From CAWEWH01 sp963812775 (lineage in GTDB: Bacteria > Pseudomonadota > Alphaproteobacteria > Rhizobiales > Beijerinckiaceae): a stretch of 64,000 nt of DNA. Positions 14,787-22,862 of the stretch are shown one piece after another. Under the pieces are notes generated by a model, which did no database searches, was not told the origin of the DNA, and saw only the letters and a program-made list of their open reading frames with translations. The stretch lies in NCBI GenBank assembly GCA_963812775.1, contig CAWEWH010000007.1, forward strand, positions 1 through 64,000, in the 5' to 3' direction. The position numbers and the translations under genes were made by a program. Each line of letters begins with the position of its first letter. Within the stretch, counting starts at the first letter, position 1.

Positions 14787-17039
14787 CTACGGCAAGGCGA
14801 CGCGGTCCCCGGCCGACCGCGACGCGGCCGCCGTGCTGCCCGACGGCAATGAGCTCGTAGTCTCGCGGCCCGAGCGCGCCTCCTCAACCTTTTTGAAGAG
14901 GCCGCTGATGCCGCTCAGCACCTCGAAGGACTTGCGCGACAGGCTGCCAGGTTGCACCGACCCCTGCGGCGCGGCGGGGGCAGCCGCCACCGCATTCGGC
15001 TGCGCCTGCTGACCGCGGCCGGCTACTTGCTTGGCTGGATCCTCGCGCTTCATCGGCAGCGGTTTGAGCTCGATGCCCTGATGCACCGGCTCCATCATGT
15101 CGTGCCAGGTCTGCGCCGGCAGTGTGCCGCCGGTCATGCGATTGGTCGCCTGGTAGTCGTCGTTGCCCATCCATACCGCCGCCACGTAGTTGCCGGTCAA
15201 GCCGACGAACCATGCGTCGCGATAGGCGTTGGTGGTTCCGGTCTTGCCGACCACCTCGACGCCCGGCAGCATGGCGCGCCGCCCGGTGCCCGCCTCGACG
15301 GCTTGTTTCATCATCGTCAGCATGTCGCTCACCACCTGGGCCGAGAGCACCTGCTCGGGCTTGGCGGCATCGCGATCGTGCTGCCAGATCACATCGCCGC
15401 GGCTGTTGCGCACCTCGAGCGCCGTGTACGGAGCGGCGCGCTTGCCGCCGTTGGCGAATACCGCGTAAGCAGCGGTATGGTCGAGCACCGTCACCTCGGC
15501 CGCGCCGATGGGCAGCGAGACAGTGTCGGCCAGCGGCGTGTTGAGGCCCATCTTGTGGGCTGTCTCGATGATCTTGGCGCGTCCGAGTTTTGCGGCGCGC
15601 GCCACGTGGCTGCGCTCGCCGAGCGCTTGGCCGATCTCGATCGACAGCTTCACGGGGATGGTGTTGATGGATTTAGCCAGGGCCACGATGAGCGGCATCG
15701 AGCCCGCGTGGCCGCCATTGTAGTTGCGTGGACACCAATCGCCGATGCACACACCTAAATCGGTGACGATGGTCGTCGGCTTCAACTTTGGCATCGACGA
15801 CAGCGCCGCCGCGTAGACGTAGGGCTTGAATGAGGAGCCCGGCTGCCGCAGCGCATCCGTGGCGCGGTTGAACTGGCTGATGCCGTAGTCGCGACCCCCC
15901 ACCATGGCGCGCACGGCACCGTCGGGATCCACCACCACGGTCGCAGCCTGCTTGGCGCCCCATTGCTTGCCGAACTGGCGCAGCGAGTTCTCGATCGCAT
16001 CCTCGGCGCTCTTCTGGATCATCGCGTCGAGCGACGTCTTGACGATCACCACCTTGTCGGTGCCGAGCTGGCCGTCGGCCGACATGCGCCGCACCTGCTC
16101 GAAAGCGAAGTCGAGATAGTAGTCGGGGCTGAAGTCGCGTTTGCGGTCGAGGGGCGTCGCCGGATTGCGCCGCGCCGTGGCCACCTGGCCGTCAGTCAGG
16201 AAGTTGGCTTCGACCATGTTGGTCAGCACGTCGTTGGCGCGCCCGCGCGCCGCCGGCAGGTTGATGTGCGGGGCAAAGCGGGTCGGTGCCTTGAACAGGC
16301 CCGCCAGCATGGCGGCTTCGGCGAGCGTGATGTCCTTCGCTGACTTGCCGAAATAGAATTCGGCCGCCGCTGCCGCTCCGAAGTTGCCGCCCCCCATATA
16401 GACGCGATCGAGATAGAGCTTGAGGATCTGGTTCTTGGTCAGCCGCGTTTCCATCCACAGGGCGATGAACGCTTCCTTGACCTTTCGCTCGATGGACCGT
16501 TCGTTGTTGAGGAAGATGTTCTTGGCGAGCTGCTGGGTGATGGTCGAGCCGCCCTGCACGACGCCTGAGGCGCGGGCATTGGCCGACAGCGCCCGGGCGG
16601 TGCCGACAGGGTCGATGCCCCAGTGTTCGTAGAAACGCCGGTCCTCGGTGGCCAGCACCGCCTTCAAGAAATAATCAGGATAGTCCTCGAGCTTGAGCGA
16701 ATCGTCCTGGCGGATGCCGCGCTTGCCGATCTCCTCGCCGTAGCGGTCGAGGAAGGTGACGGCGAGATCCTGGTTGCGCAGCATATCCTCGTCCGCGGTC
16801 TCGCGCATGGCCGGGACCGCAAGCGCCAGCATGACGACGGCCCCGCCGAGCCCGAGCGTCAGGCCCTCGCAGGCAAGATCCGCCGCCACCCGGGCCGGCC
16901 CGGTGACCGTGAAACCATCCATGAACGAGGAGAAGCGCCGCCAGGCTTCCCGCGCCCGTTGCCCGCTCTCGTAGAGCGACGCGTCAATCCAAGAATCGAA
17001 GGCGAGCGCGGTCCTGGTGATGCGCTTCCAGATCGACAT
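14787..17039 (-). CDS. mrcA: Class A penicillin-binding protein (PBP1A-like)
   Basis: Bifunctional peptidoglycan synthase with glycosyltransferase (GT51) and transpeptidase domains, anchored in the inner membrane. Counted from the GTG at 17057, the membrane segment is near 68-84. The GT51 motifs are ATEDRRFYEHWGID with catalytic Glu138, GGSTITQQLAKN (169-180) and RKVKEAFIALWME. The transpeptidase motifs are SxxK in GSSFKPY (Ser408, Lys411), SIN (463-465) and KTGTT (605-609). About 750 residues, with a Pro/Ala/Gln-rich C-terminal tail. I prefer the ATG at 17039 (MSIWKRITRT) to the GTG at 17057; neither has a strong ribosome site. It heads a probable operon with the two DUF1214-type genes. Confidence 0.93.
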   Translation of the reverse strand: MSIWKRITRTALAFDSWIDASLYESGQRAREAWRRFSSFMDGFTVTGPARVAADLACEGLTLGLGGAVVMLALAVPAMRETADEDMLRNQDLAVTFLDRYGEEIGKRGIRQDDSLKLEDYPDYFLKAVLATEDRRFYEHWGIDPVGTARALSANARASGVVQGGSTITQQLAKNIFLNNERSIERKVKEAFIALWMETRLTKNQILKLYLDRVYMGGGNFGAAAAAEFYFGKSAKDITLAEAAMLAGLFKAPTRFAPHINLPAARGRANDVLTNMVEANFLTDGQVATARRNPATPLDRKRDFSPDYYLDFAFEQVRRMSADGQLGTDKVVIVKTSLDAMIQKSAEDAIENSLRQFGKQWGAKQAATVVVDPDGAVRAMVGGRDYGISQFNRATDALRQPGSSFKPYVYAAALSSMPKLKPTTIVTDLGVCIGDWCPRNYNGGHAGSMPLIVALAKSINTIPVKLSIEIGQALGERSHVARAAKLGRAKIIETAHKMGLNTPLADTVSLPIGAAEVTVLDHTAAYAVFANGGKRAAPYTALEVRNSRGDVIWQHDRDAAKPEQVLSAQVVSDMLTMMKQAVEAGTGRRAMLPGVEVVGKTGTTNAYRDAWFVGLTGNYVAAVWMGNDDYQATNRMTGGTLPAQTWHDMMEPVHQGIELKPLPMKREDPAKQVAGRGQQAQPNAVAAAPAAPQGSVQPGSLSRKSFEVLSGISGLFKKVEEARSGRETTSSLPSGSTAAASRSAGDRVALP

Positions 17040-17271
17040 TTCGCTTGAGAAAAGCACGGAAAAGGAGGGTCCCTGTCGCGGTCCTTGCCGCCTTGTGATA
17101 GCAGAACAGGTGATATCAGAATATCGGCCTTGTCGCTCGCCGCCGCCCGCCCAAAAACACAGCGGCGGCGCGGCGTTAACCCTTGAACGTCAAACTTGAA
17201 CCTCGCAGCCGATCCAATGTCTCCGACCATAATGTCACGGCTATGGCAAGGGTGCTTGCGGGGTCACCGCG

Positions 17272-17757
17272 ATGGCTGAGACGAATGCCAAGCGCTCCAA
17301 GGCCTTCTGGCGCGAAAAGAGCCTCGAGGAGATGACGCCGCGCGAGTGGGAAAGCCTCTGCGACGGCTGCGGACGCTGCTGCCTCGTCAAATTGGAGGAC
17401 GAGGACACGGGTCGCATCCATTTCACCGACGTTGCCTGCCATCTGTTCAACGAGGCGACTTGTCGCTGCCGCGACTACAAGAACCGGCAAAAGCTTGTCC
17501 ACGATTGCGTCAAGCTGACGCCGGCAGAGGTCCGCCGCATCACCTGGCTGCCGCCCACCTGCGCCTATCGGCTCGTCCGTGAGGGCAGGGACCTCATGTG
17601 GTGGCATCCGCTGGTGTCGGGCGACCCTGCTACCGTCGCCGAGGCCGGTGTCTCGGTGGTGGGGCGAGTGTCCGGCTCCGAGAAGGAGGTGTCGGACGCC
17701 GAGCTTCTCGATCGAATCGTCAGCTGGCCGGGCCGCGTGCCCCAGAAGGCGCGGTGA
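17272..17757 (+). CDS. YcgN/UPF0260 family cysteine-cluster protein
   Basis: A 161-residue cytoplasmic protein with the UPF0260 (YcgN, YkgJ-type) cysteine pattern: CDGCGRCCLVKLED near residue 30, then CHLFNEATCRCRDYKNR and VHDCVKL. These cysteines probably bind zinc or an iron-sulfur cluster. ITWLPPTCAYRLVREGRDL and MWWHPLVSGD are also highly conserved in the family. Length and start (ATG at 17272) match homologues. Function unknown. The 3' end overlaps the convergent sortase gene by 38 bases. Confidence 0.9.
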   Translation: MAETNAKRSKAFWREKSLEEMTPREWESLCDGCGRCCLVKLEDEDTGRIHFTDVACHLFNEATCRCRDYKNRQKLVHDCVKLTPAEVRRITWLPPTCAYRLVREGRDLMWWHPLVSGDPATVAEAGVSVVGRVSGSEKEVSDAELLDRIVSWPGRVPQKAR

Positions 17758-18541
17758 GTCGAGGCGCGGCGATCTGCTCGGCCCCGTGCGGCTCCATCGC
17801 CTGCCCGTGCACGAGATAGCGGAGCGGTGTTGCCGTCGTCCCGTCGAGCGGCCAGCAGGTGGCGAGCACGAGCTGCCGGCCTGGCGCCGAAGGATCGATG
17901 CCGGTCGCGTCGAACGGCACCACCGACATGTGCGTGACGCGGAAGCGCGAGATGACGCCGTCACGACGCGTCACCCGGATTTCGTCGCCGACGCCGATAT
18001 CGCGCACGAACGAGAAATGCGTGTCGCGGTGTGCCGAATAGACGGCCGTGCCGATGTCGCCGGCCTCTGGCGTGAGTTCCATGTGCCCGGGCCCGAAGGC
18101 CAGCGCCTGGCCGCTCGAGCCGCTGAGCGCAATGGTGCTCTTGCCGAGACGCGGCACCTCGATGCGCGCCACCGGCCAAGTGTCGGCCCAGCTCCAAGGC
18201 TTCGTGTCGCGCCCCGTCTCGAGGCTCACCGCGAAGGCGCGCTCGAGCAGGATCTGGGCGAGAAGGGCCTTGACATGGATCCACACGCCTTGGCCGACCA
18301 GGATAAGCGAAGCGATGAAGAGGACGGCGGCCGCGAGCACAATCGGCCGCCGTCCCCAAGCGCATGATCCCGAAAAGTGTCGGCGGTTTTCGGAGACGAT
18401 CATGCGCCAGACCATGATGCATGATCCCGAAAGGTGTCGGCGGTTTTCGGAGGTGATCATGCGCAATGTGAAATGCTTGGAAGCGCGATGCGACTGCACG
18501 CAATCGCATCGCGCCCCTGCCGGCTGGGAGGAGGCCGGCAT
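17720..18541 (-). CDS. Class GN (proteobacterial) sortase
   Basis: Transpeptidase that should cleave the C-terminal sorting signal of the protein encoded just upstream. After a membrane segment (IVLAAAVLFIASLILVGQGV, about 67-86) come the catalytic His171 in YSAHRDTHFSF, Cys229 in QLVLATCWPLD and Arg241 in TPLRYLV, the triad of sortase fold enzymes. The open frame begins at 18541, eight bases after the substrate gene stops. Residues about 27-60 (RMITSENRRHLSGSC and RMIVSENRRHFSGSC) are encoded by two palindromic DNA repeats, so either the real start lies downstream or the repeats have been absorbed into the N-terminus. Homologues usually begin only a few residues before the membrane segment. 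Confidence 0.88.
   Translation of the reverse strand: MPASSQPAGARCDCVQSHRASKHFTLRMITSENRRHLSGSCIMVWRMIVSENRRHFSGSCAWGRRPIVLAAAVLFIASLILVGQGVWIHVKALLAQILLERAFAVSLETGRDTKPWSWADTWPVARIEVPRLGKSTIALSGSSGQALAFGPGHMELTPEAGDIGTAVYSAHRDTHFSFVRDIGVGDEIRVTRRDGVISRFRVTHMSVVPFDATGIDPSAPGRQLVLATCWPLDGTTATPLRYLVHGQAMEPHGAEQIAAPRLTAPSGARGPAS
18362..18405. repeat. Rhizobial palindromic repeat, copy A
   Basis: About 44 bases beginning GCATGATCCCGAAAAGTGTC and ending in GATCATGC. The ends pair (GCATGATC/GATCATGC) and the inner CCGAAAA pairs with TTTTCGG, so it folds as a long hairpin. Repeats with this consensus occur in many copies in rhizobial genomes. This copy lies inside the 5' part of the sortase frame. 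Confidence 0.8.
18419..18462. repeat. Rhizobial palindromic repeat, copy B
   Basis: A second 44-base copy beginning GCATGATCCCGAAAGGTGTC and ending GATCATGC, 13 bases after copy A and in the same orientation; the two differ at only a few positions. Both are read in the same frame by the sortase gene and give near-identical peptides. Confidence 0.8.
18483..18514. repeat. Perfect 11-bp inverted repeat
   Basis: GCGCGATGCGA (18483-18493) and TCGCATCGCGC (18504-18514) pair perfectly around a 10-base loop. A related element, GGATGCGA/TCGCATCC, lies at 27530-27555, also next to a GCATGATCCCG sequence. The two repeat types may therefore form a composite element. It lies inside the first codons of the sortase frame. 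Confidence 0.7.
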
Positions 18542-18548
18542 GTTGCCC

Positions 18549-20861
18549 TCACGCGACCTGGCGCGGCCGGCGGAAGCCGAACGCCAGGAGGACGAGGCTG
18601 AGGGCGAGCAGGATGAGGCCGGTCATAACGCGCAGCTCCGCGTCGGTGGCGGTCTTCGGCAACGCCAGGCCGCCGTGCGGCGAGGCCGGCTGCGCCTGCG
18701 GCTTTGAGGCAACCGCGATCGACGCTGCACCCTGCTCGGCGACCTGCACCGGCTGGGCGCCGGCTTCGGCGCGCCGCATGTCAGAGCGACCCGGCTTCTC
18801 GCCGAAGATTTTGTCGAAGTCCCAGCCCGCCGGCAGGTTGAGCGGCACCTCAGCCCGCGTCAGCCGCGCGCCCTCCGGCCGGCCTGGCGTTTGATCGACG
18901 GCCACCAGGCTGGTGAGGCGCGTCACCAGATGGTGCTCGAGGGCGAGCGCGAGAATCTTGCCGTCGGCCTCGTCGGGGGTGACCCGGCGTAACGTCCGCG
19001 CCACTTCCGCGTCGGTGATCTTGCGGCGCGCCCAGAGCTTCGACAGGCCCTTGCCGTCGGCGGCTTTGGCCAGCGGCAGGCTGACGCTCCACGGCCGGTC
19101 GCCGACGCGTCCCTTGATCTCCAGCGTCCCGTCGAGGGAGGGGGCGCGCGCCGCGAGCACGATGGGCTCGCCGCGATAGAGGTCGGGGATCAGGTCCGGC
19201 GTCGCGTCCGTGCCGTCGCCCGAGAATGTGGCCACGAGATTGGTGACCGCCGGGCTCTCGAGCTTCTCGAACAGCGCCCGCATGCGCTCCTCCACCTGCT
19301 CGACGGAGCCGATATGGGTGAAGGTGCCGCGGCCGATTTCCGAGGCCCGCGTCATCAGGAAGCTATTCGGCGCCGAGCCGATGCCGACCAAGAACACCCG
19401 CGAACGCCCGATCATGCCAGTGATCGTGTCGAGCAACTGTTGCTCGTTGGAGATGGCGCCGTCGGTGAGGAACACGACCTGGCGGAGAAACTCGGAATCC
19501 GCGCCGCGCTGGTCGGCGAGTGCCGCCTTCATGGCCGGCACCATCTCGGTGCCGCCCTGGGCCTGCAAGGCGCCGACGAAGACCTTGGCGCGGGCAACGT
19601 TGTCGGCGCTCGCCGCCACCGTGTCGCCGAACAGCGCATCCATCGTGTGGTCGAAGCGAATGACATTGAAGCGGTCGGCCGGTTTCAGCCGGTCGAGGGC
19701 GTAGATCAGCGAGGCCTTCGCTTGCACGATCGACGTGCCGCCCATCGATCCGGAATTGTCGATGACCAGGATGATCTCGCGCGGCCTTTGCTCCTGGGCC
19801 GGTTCGAGGGCGGGTGGCGTAATGAATGCAAGGAGATAGTCGGAATTTCCAACCTTTTCCTTGAAGAGGCCCACGGACGGCGCATTGCTGGCCGCGGCCT
19901 TCCAGGTGAGCTCGAAGTCGCGATCGGCGGGAACGCTCGCGTCCGCCAGGGTGATGATGCGGGTCTCCGGCGCTGCCCCTTCGACCGCGATGGCGCGCGT
20001 GTCGCTCGCTTCGCTGTCAATCTTGATGGCGTGATGATGGCTCTTGATCTCGCCGAGCCGAAATCCGGCCTTAAGCGCCACGCGGATGGTCAGCGGATTG
20101 ACCGGCGGGGCGACGCGCGGGTCGAGCACCGGCGCGACGACGGGCCGGTCCTCTTGTTTAACCTCGGCGGCCTCGCCCCAGCCGGCGGAACCGAGCTCGG
20201 CGGTCTGCACGACGGGGGCGGGACTGTAGCGCGGACCGACAACGAGCGGGATGCGGAGCGAGAACGTATCGGCTGTCTGCCGCACCGGCTCCTGGTACTC
20301 GATCTGCACCAGGACGGTTTCACCGGGCCCGATATTGGCCACCGAGTTGGTGAAGATGTTGGGCCGCTCCTGCTCGATCAGCGTGGCTTTCTTGCCTTCG
20401 GCCTTGGCGGTTTCGTAGACGGCGCGCGCCGCCTTGCGTTCCTTGATGTCGCCGATGACGATGCGCTCGCCGATCACCATCTTCAATGTGTCGACGCCGC
20501 TCGCATCGGGGAGCGGATAGACGTAGACGGCTTCCACCCAGCTGTCGGTGGGATTGTGGAAAATTTGCGTGACGCGGGCGCGGATCGTCGGCCCGCTCAC
20601 GGTGAGGTCGATGTCGGTGCCGAGCCGCGGCGCTTCGACGAAGCGGCCTTCCTCAACACCCTTGAAGAGCAGTGTGCCGGCCTTGGCCTCGCCGAGCCGC
20701 GTGACCGGCAGGTCGCCGATCCGGGCTGCCGTCGCCTCCTGTGCCCAGCCGAACACTGCCGCGATGGCGAGGACGACGACAATGACGATGTGGTGGGGAT
20801 GAGATCCCCACGCCCGCGTATCGGCTAATCCGGCCCGGGCGATGGTGCAGGTGGCGCGCAT
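18549..20861 (-). CDS. Sortase target protein with VIT and VWA domains
   Basis: A 770-residue surface or envelope protein of the marine proteobacterial sortase target type. It has a signal sequence (IVIVVVLAIAAVFGWAQEAT, ending near 47) and then a VIT domain with FHNPTDSWVEAVYVYPLPD and IKERKAARAVYETAKAEGKK (about 100-160). A von Willebrand A domain follows with a MIDAS site IDNSGSMGG (Asp368, Ser370, Ser372). The C-terminus is a sorting signal: LPKTATD near 734, a hydrophobic stretch (VMTGLILLALSLVLLAFGF) and a basic tail RRPRQ. The sortase gene follows after eight bases on the same strand, so enzyme and substrate are coupled. VIT-VWA proteins are thought to act in adhesion or metal-dependent protein binding; the ligand is unknown. 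Confidence 0.93.
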   Translation of the reverse strand: MRATCTIARAGLADTRAWGSHPHHIVIVVVLAIAAVFGWAQEATAARIGDLPVTRLGEAKAGTLLFKGVEEGRFVEAPRLGTDIDLTVSGPTIRARVTQIFHNPTDSWVEAVYVYPLPDASGVDTLKMVIGERIVIGDIKERKAARAVYETAKAEGKKATLIEQERPNIFTNSVANIGPGETVLVQIEYQEPVRQTADTFSLRIPLVVGPRYSPAPVVQTAELGSAGWGEAAEVKQEDRPVVAPVLDPRVAPPVNPLTIRVALKAGFRLGEIKSHHHAIKIDSEASDTRAIAVEGAAPETRIITLADASVPADRDFELTWKAAASNAPSVGLFKEKVGNSDYLLAFITPPALEPAQEQRPREIILVIDNSGSMGGTSIVQAKASLIYALDRLKPADRFNVIRFDHTMDALFGDTVAASADNVARAKVFVGALQAQGGTEMVPAMKAALADQRGADSEFLRQVVFLTDGAISNEQQLLDTITGMIGRSRVFLVGIGSAPNSFLMTRASEIGRGTFTHIGSVEQVEERMRALFEKLESPAVTNLVATFSGDGTDATPDLIPDLYRGEPIVLAARAPSLDGTLEIKGRVGDRPWSVSLPLAKAADGKGLSKLWARRKITDAEVARTLRRVTPDEADGKILALALEHHLVTRLTSLVAVDQTPGRPEGARLTRAEVPLNLPAGWDFDKIFGEKPGRSDMRRAEAGAQPVQVAEQGAASIAVASKPQAQPASPHGGLALPKTATDAELRVMTGLILLALSLVLLAFGFRRPRQVA

Positions 20862-20978
20862 GCCGTTCTCCCTGATTGTGACGGCCCCTTGCTTGCGCCA
20901 GCCGGCGGGCGAGCGTGAGCGTCAAGATCAGGCTTGTTCGGCATGAATTTGCTCCGCTTGCCTTGTTCGAGGCAGAAT

Positions 20979-21005
20979 TGTGCGGATATGTGCGGGTTTG
21001 TGCGG
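20979..21005. promoter_or_regulatory. Three direct repeats with 10-bp spacing, candidate operator
   Basis: TGTGCGG occurs at 20979, 20989 and 20999, exactly 10 bases apart, so all copies face the same side of the helix. They lie between the divergent sortase-target gene (start 20861) and the XRE-type regulator (start 21115). This suits a binding site for that regulator, but no promoter elements can be named with confidence. Confidence 0.4.
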
Positions 21006-21015
21006 CTGGCGCCTG

Positions 21016-21055
21016 GTGCCGAAAAGTTGCAAGCCTTTCGGCCAAGATGATGCGC
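21016..21055. repeat. Palindromic repeat, diverged copy
   Basis: A GTGCCGAAAAGTTGC half followed by CTTTCGGCC and ending GATGATGCGC. The CCGAAAAG/CTTTCGG arms pair. It resembles the hairpin repeats at 18362 and 18419 but is a different sub-type. It lies in the leader of the regulator gene. Confidence 0.55.
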
Positions 21056-21114
21056 AATATCAAGAACATGGAGCTTCTGATTCGCGTACCGCATGGCGCT
21101 CCTGGGGGCTCGGC

Positions 21115-21882
21115 ATGAGCGATGTCACTGCCGACAAGCAGCTTTCCGATGAGGAAAGCCTTGAGATCGCAGGGCGTGTGCGCGAGGAACTGGCGCGCCG
21201 GCGCGTGTCCCGGCGCTATCTCGCCAACGAGGCCAAGATCAGTCTCTCGACCTTGGAAAAGGTCCTAGCGGGCCGCCGCGCCTTCACGCTCGCCACCACG
21301 GTGCGGCTCGAGGAGGCGCTGGGCGTCCTCCTGCGCCGCAGAAGCGAGGTTCCGGCGGCCTCGGGGGTCGCCGACGTGGCGCCCGACGAGCTTGGTGCCT
21401 ATGTCCGCCGCGCCGTCGCCTTCGTGGAGGGCGACTACCTGACATTGCGCCCGTCATTCGGCCAGCCGAACGCCATCTATGCCTATCGCACCGAAATCCG
21501 CTGGGACGAGGCGTGCTCGTGCCTCACCTTCCGGGAATCGGAGCGGCTCGACAGCGCCTATACGCAGGATGGCTCGGTCTCGATCCCACACGAATCGGGC
21601 CACATCTATCTCGTCACCAATCGCGGCGGGCAGTACCGGCTGATCACCGTGTCGCGGCCGACCCGCACCGGCGAGATGTACGGCATCCTCATGACACTGC
21701 AGGCGGGGCGCGGCGCGCAACTGACGCCGATTGCTGCCCCCATCGCCCTCGTGCCGCTCGCCAATGTCGGCAATGCCCAATTCGGCCGCGTCACCGAGGC
21801 CGAAGTTTCCTTCACCCTCTATCGCGACTTGTTGAAGCGCACTATCGGCGATTCTTTCGCCATCCTCATCCCCGGCGCATGA
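21115..21882 (+). CDS. XRE-family-like transcriptional regulator
   Basis: A 255-residue protein starting at the ATG at 21115 (MSDVTADKQLSDEESLEIAG). Residues about 20-65 form a helix-turn-helix of the Cro/CI type (RRVSRRYLANEAKISLSTLE, then KVLAGRRAFTLATTVRLEEA). The C-terminal 170 residues are an effector or oligomerisation domain with conserved segments YVRRAVAFVEGDYLTLRPSF, AYRTEIRWDEACSCLTF and GHIYLVTNRGGQYRLIT, seen in alphaproteobacterial regulators of unknown ligand. It is divergent from the sortase target gene and may control it and itself through the direct repeats at 20979-21005. Confidence 0.75.
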   Translation: MSDVTADKQLSDEESLEIAGRVREELARRRVSRRYLANEAKISLSTLEKVLAGRRAFTLATTVRLEEALGVLLRRRSEVPAASGVADVAPDELGAYVRRAVAFVEGDYLTLRPSFGQPNAIYAYRTEIRWDEACSCLTFRESERLDSAYTQDGSVSIPHESGHIYLVTNRGGQYRLITVSRPTRTGEMYGILMTLQAGRGAQLTPIAAPIALVPLANVGNAQFGRVTEAEVSFTLYRDLLKRTIGDSFAILIPGA

Positions 21883-21907
21883 TCCGCGCCCGCCAACGAC
21901 GGTTCTC

Positions 21908-22853
21908 ATGCAGCTTACGGGCATCCACCATCTCACCGCCATTACGGCCGACGCCCGCCGCAACCACGATTTCTACACCCGCACGCTGGGCCTGAGGCTG
22001 GTCAAGAAGACCGTCAACCAGGACGACGTGAGCGCCTACCATCTCTTTTATGCCGACGGCTTGGCGTCGCCCGGCAGCGACATCACCTTTTTCGACTGGC
22101 CGGCGCCCCGCGAGCAGCGCGGCACCCATGCCATCACGCGCACCGCCTTTCGTGTTGCGGGCGGCACGACGCTCGAATGGTGGAGGGCGCGCTTCGTCGA
22201 AGCGAGCGTCGCGCACGGCGATGTGGCGGAGCGTGACGGCCGCGCCAGTCTCGACTTCGAGGACGCGGAGGGACAGCGGCTCAGCCTCGTCGACGATGGC
22301 GGCTCTGGCGCCTCCCATGCTTGGGCCGAGAGCCCGGTTCCGGCCGCGCATCAGTTGCGCGGCCTCGGGCCGATCACCATCAGCGTTCCGGACTTGAAGC
22401 CGACGGCCCGCGTGCTCGAAGGCGTCATGGCTATGCGCGAGGTGCGAACCTATGCGAACGGCGGCGCCACGGTTCACGTCTTCGAAATGGGGGAGGGCGG
22501 GCCGGCAGCCGAGCTGCATGTCGCCGTCGACAAAGGGCTTGCGCCGGCGCGGCAGGGTGCCGGCGGCGTGCATCACGTGGCCTTCCGCATCCCCGACAAG
22601 GACCATGAGGCCTGGGCCGCGCGTTTGACGGAAATGCGCATGCCATCGAGCGGTCCCGTCGACCGCTACTATTTCAAGAGCCTCTATTTCCGCGAGCCGA
22701 ACGGCGTGCTCTTCGAGATCGCCACCGACGGCCCGGGCTTTGCGGCCGACGAGCCGCTTGACGCGCTCGGCCAACGTCTGGCGCTGCCGCCGTTCCTCGA
22801 GCCGCGCCGCGCGGCCGATCGAGGCGGGGTTGAAGCCGCTAATCACGGCTTGA
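21908..22853 (+). CDS. VOC-family ring-cleaving dioxygenase, C-terminus frameshifted
   Basis: A two-module vicinal-oxygen-chelate protein of the type annotated as ring-cleaving dioxygenase or glyoxalase. It starts MQLTGIHHLTAITADARRNH, with the first metal His in HHLTAIT, and a conserved FYTRTLGLRLVKKTVNQDD. The second module has GAGGVHHVAFRIPDKDHEAW and RYYFKSLYFREPNGVLFEIA, giving the other His and the metal-binding Glu. The open frame runs on to 22951 with an Arg/Ser-rich tail. A one-base shift near 22815 instead gives PIEAGLKPLITA and a stop at 22853, which matches the normal end of the family (after FLEPRR) and avoids overlap with the convergent transporter gene. Confidence 0.85.
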
Positions 22854-22862
22854 AGCCAACGG

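Noticed and set aside
19314..20828. 504-codon plus-strand open frame opposite the sortase target gene
   Set aside because: Shadow frame; the opposite strand encodes a VIT-VWA protein with clear motifs.
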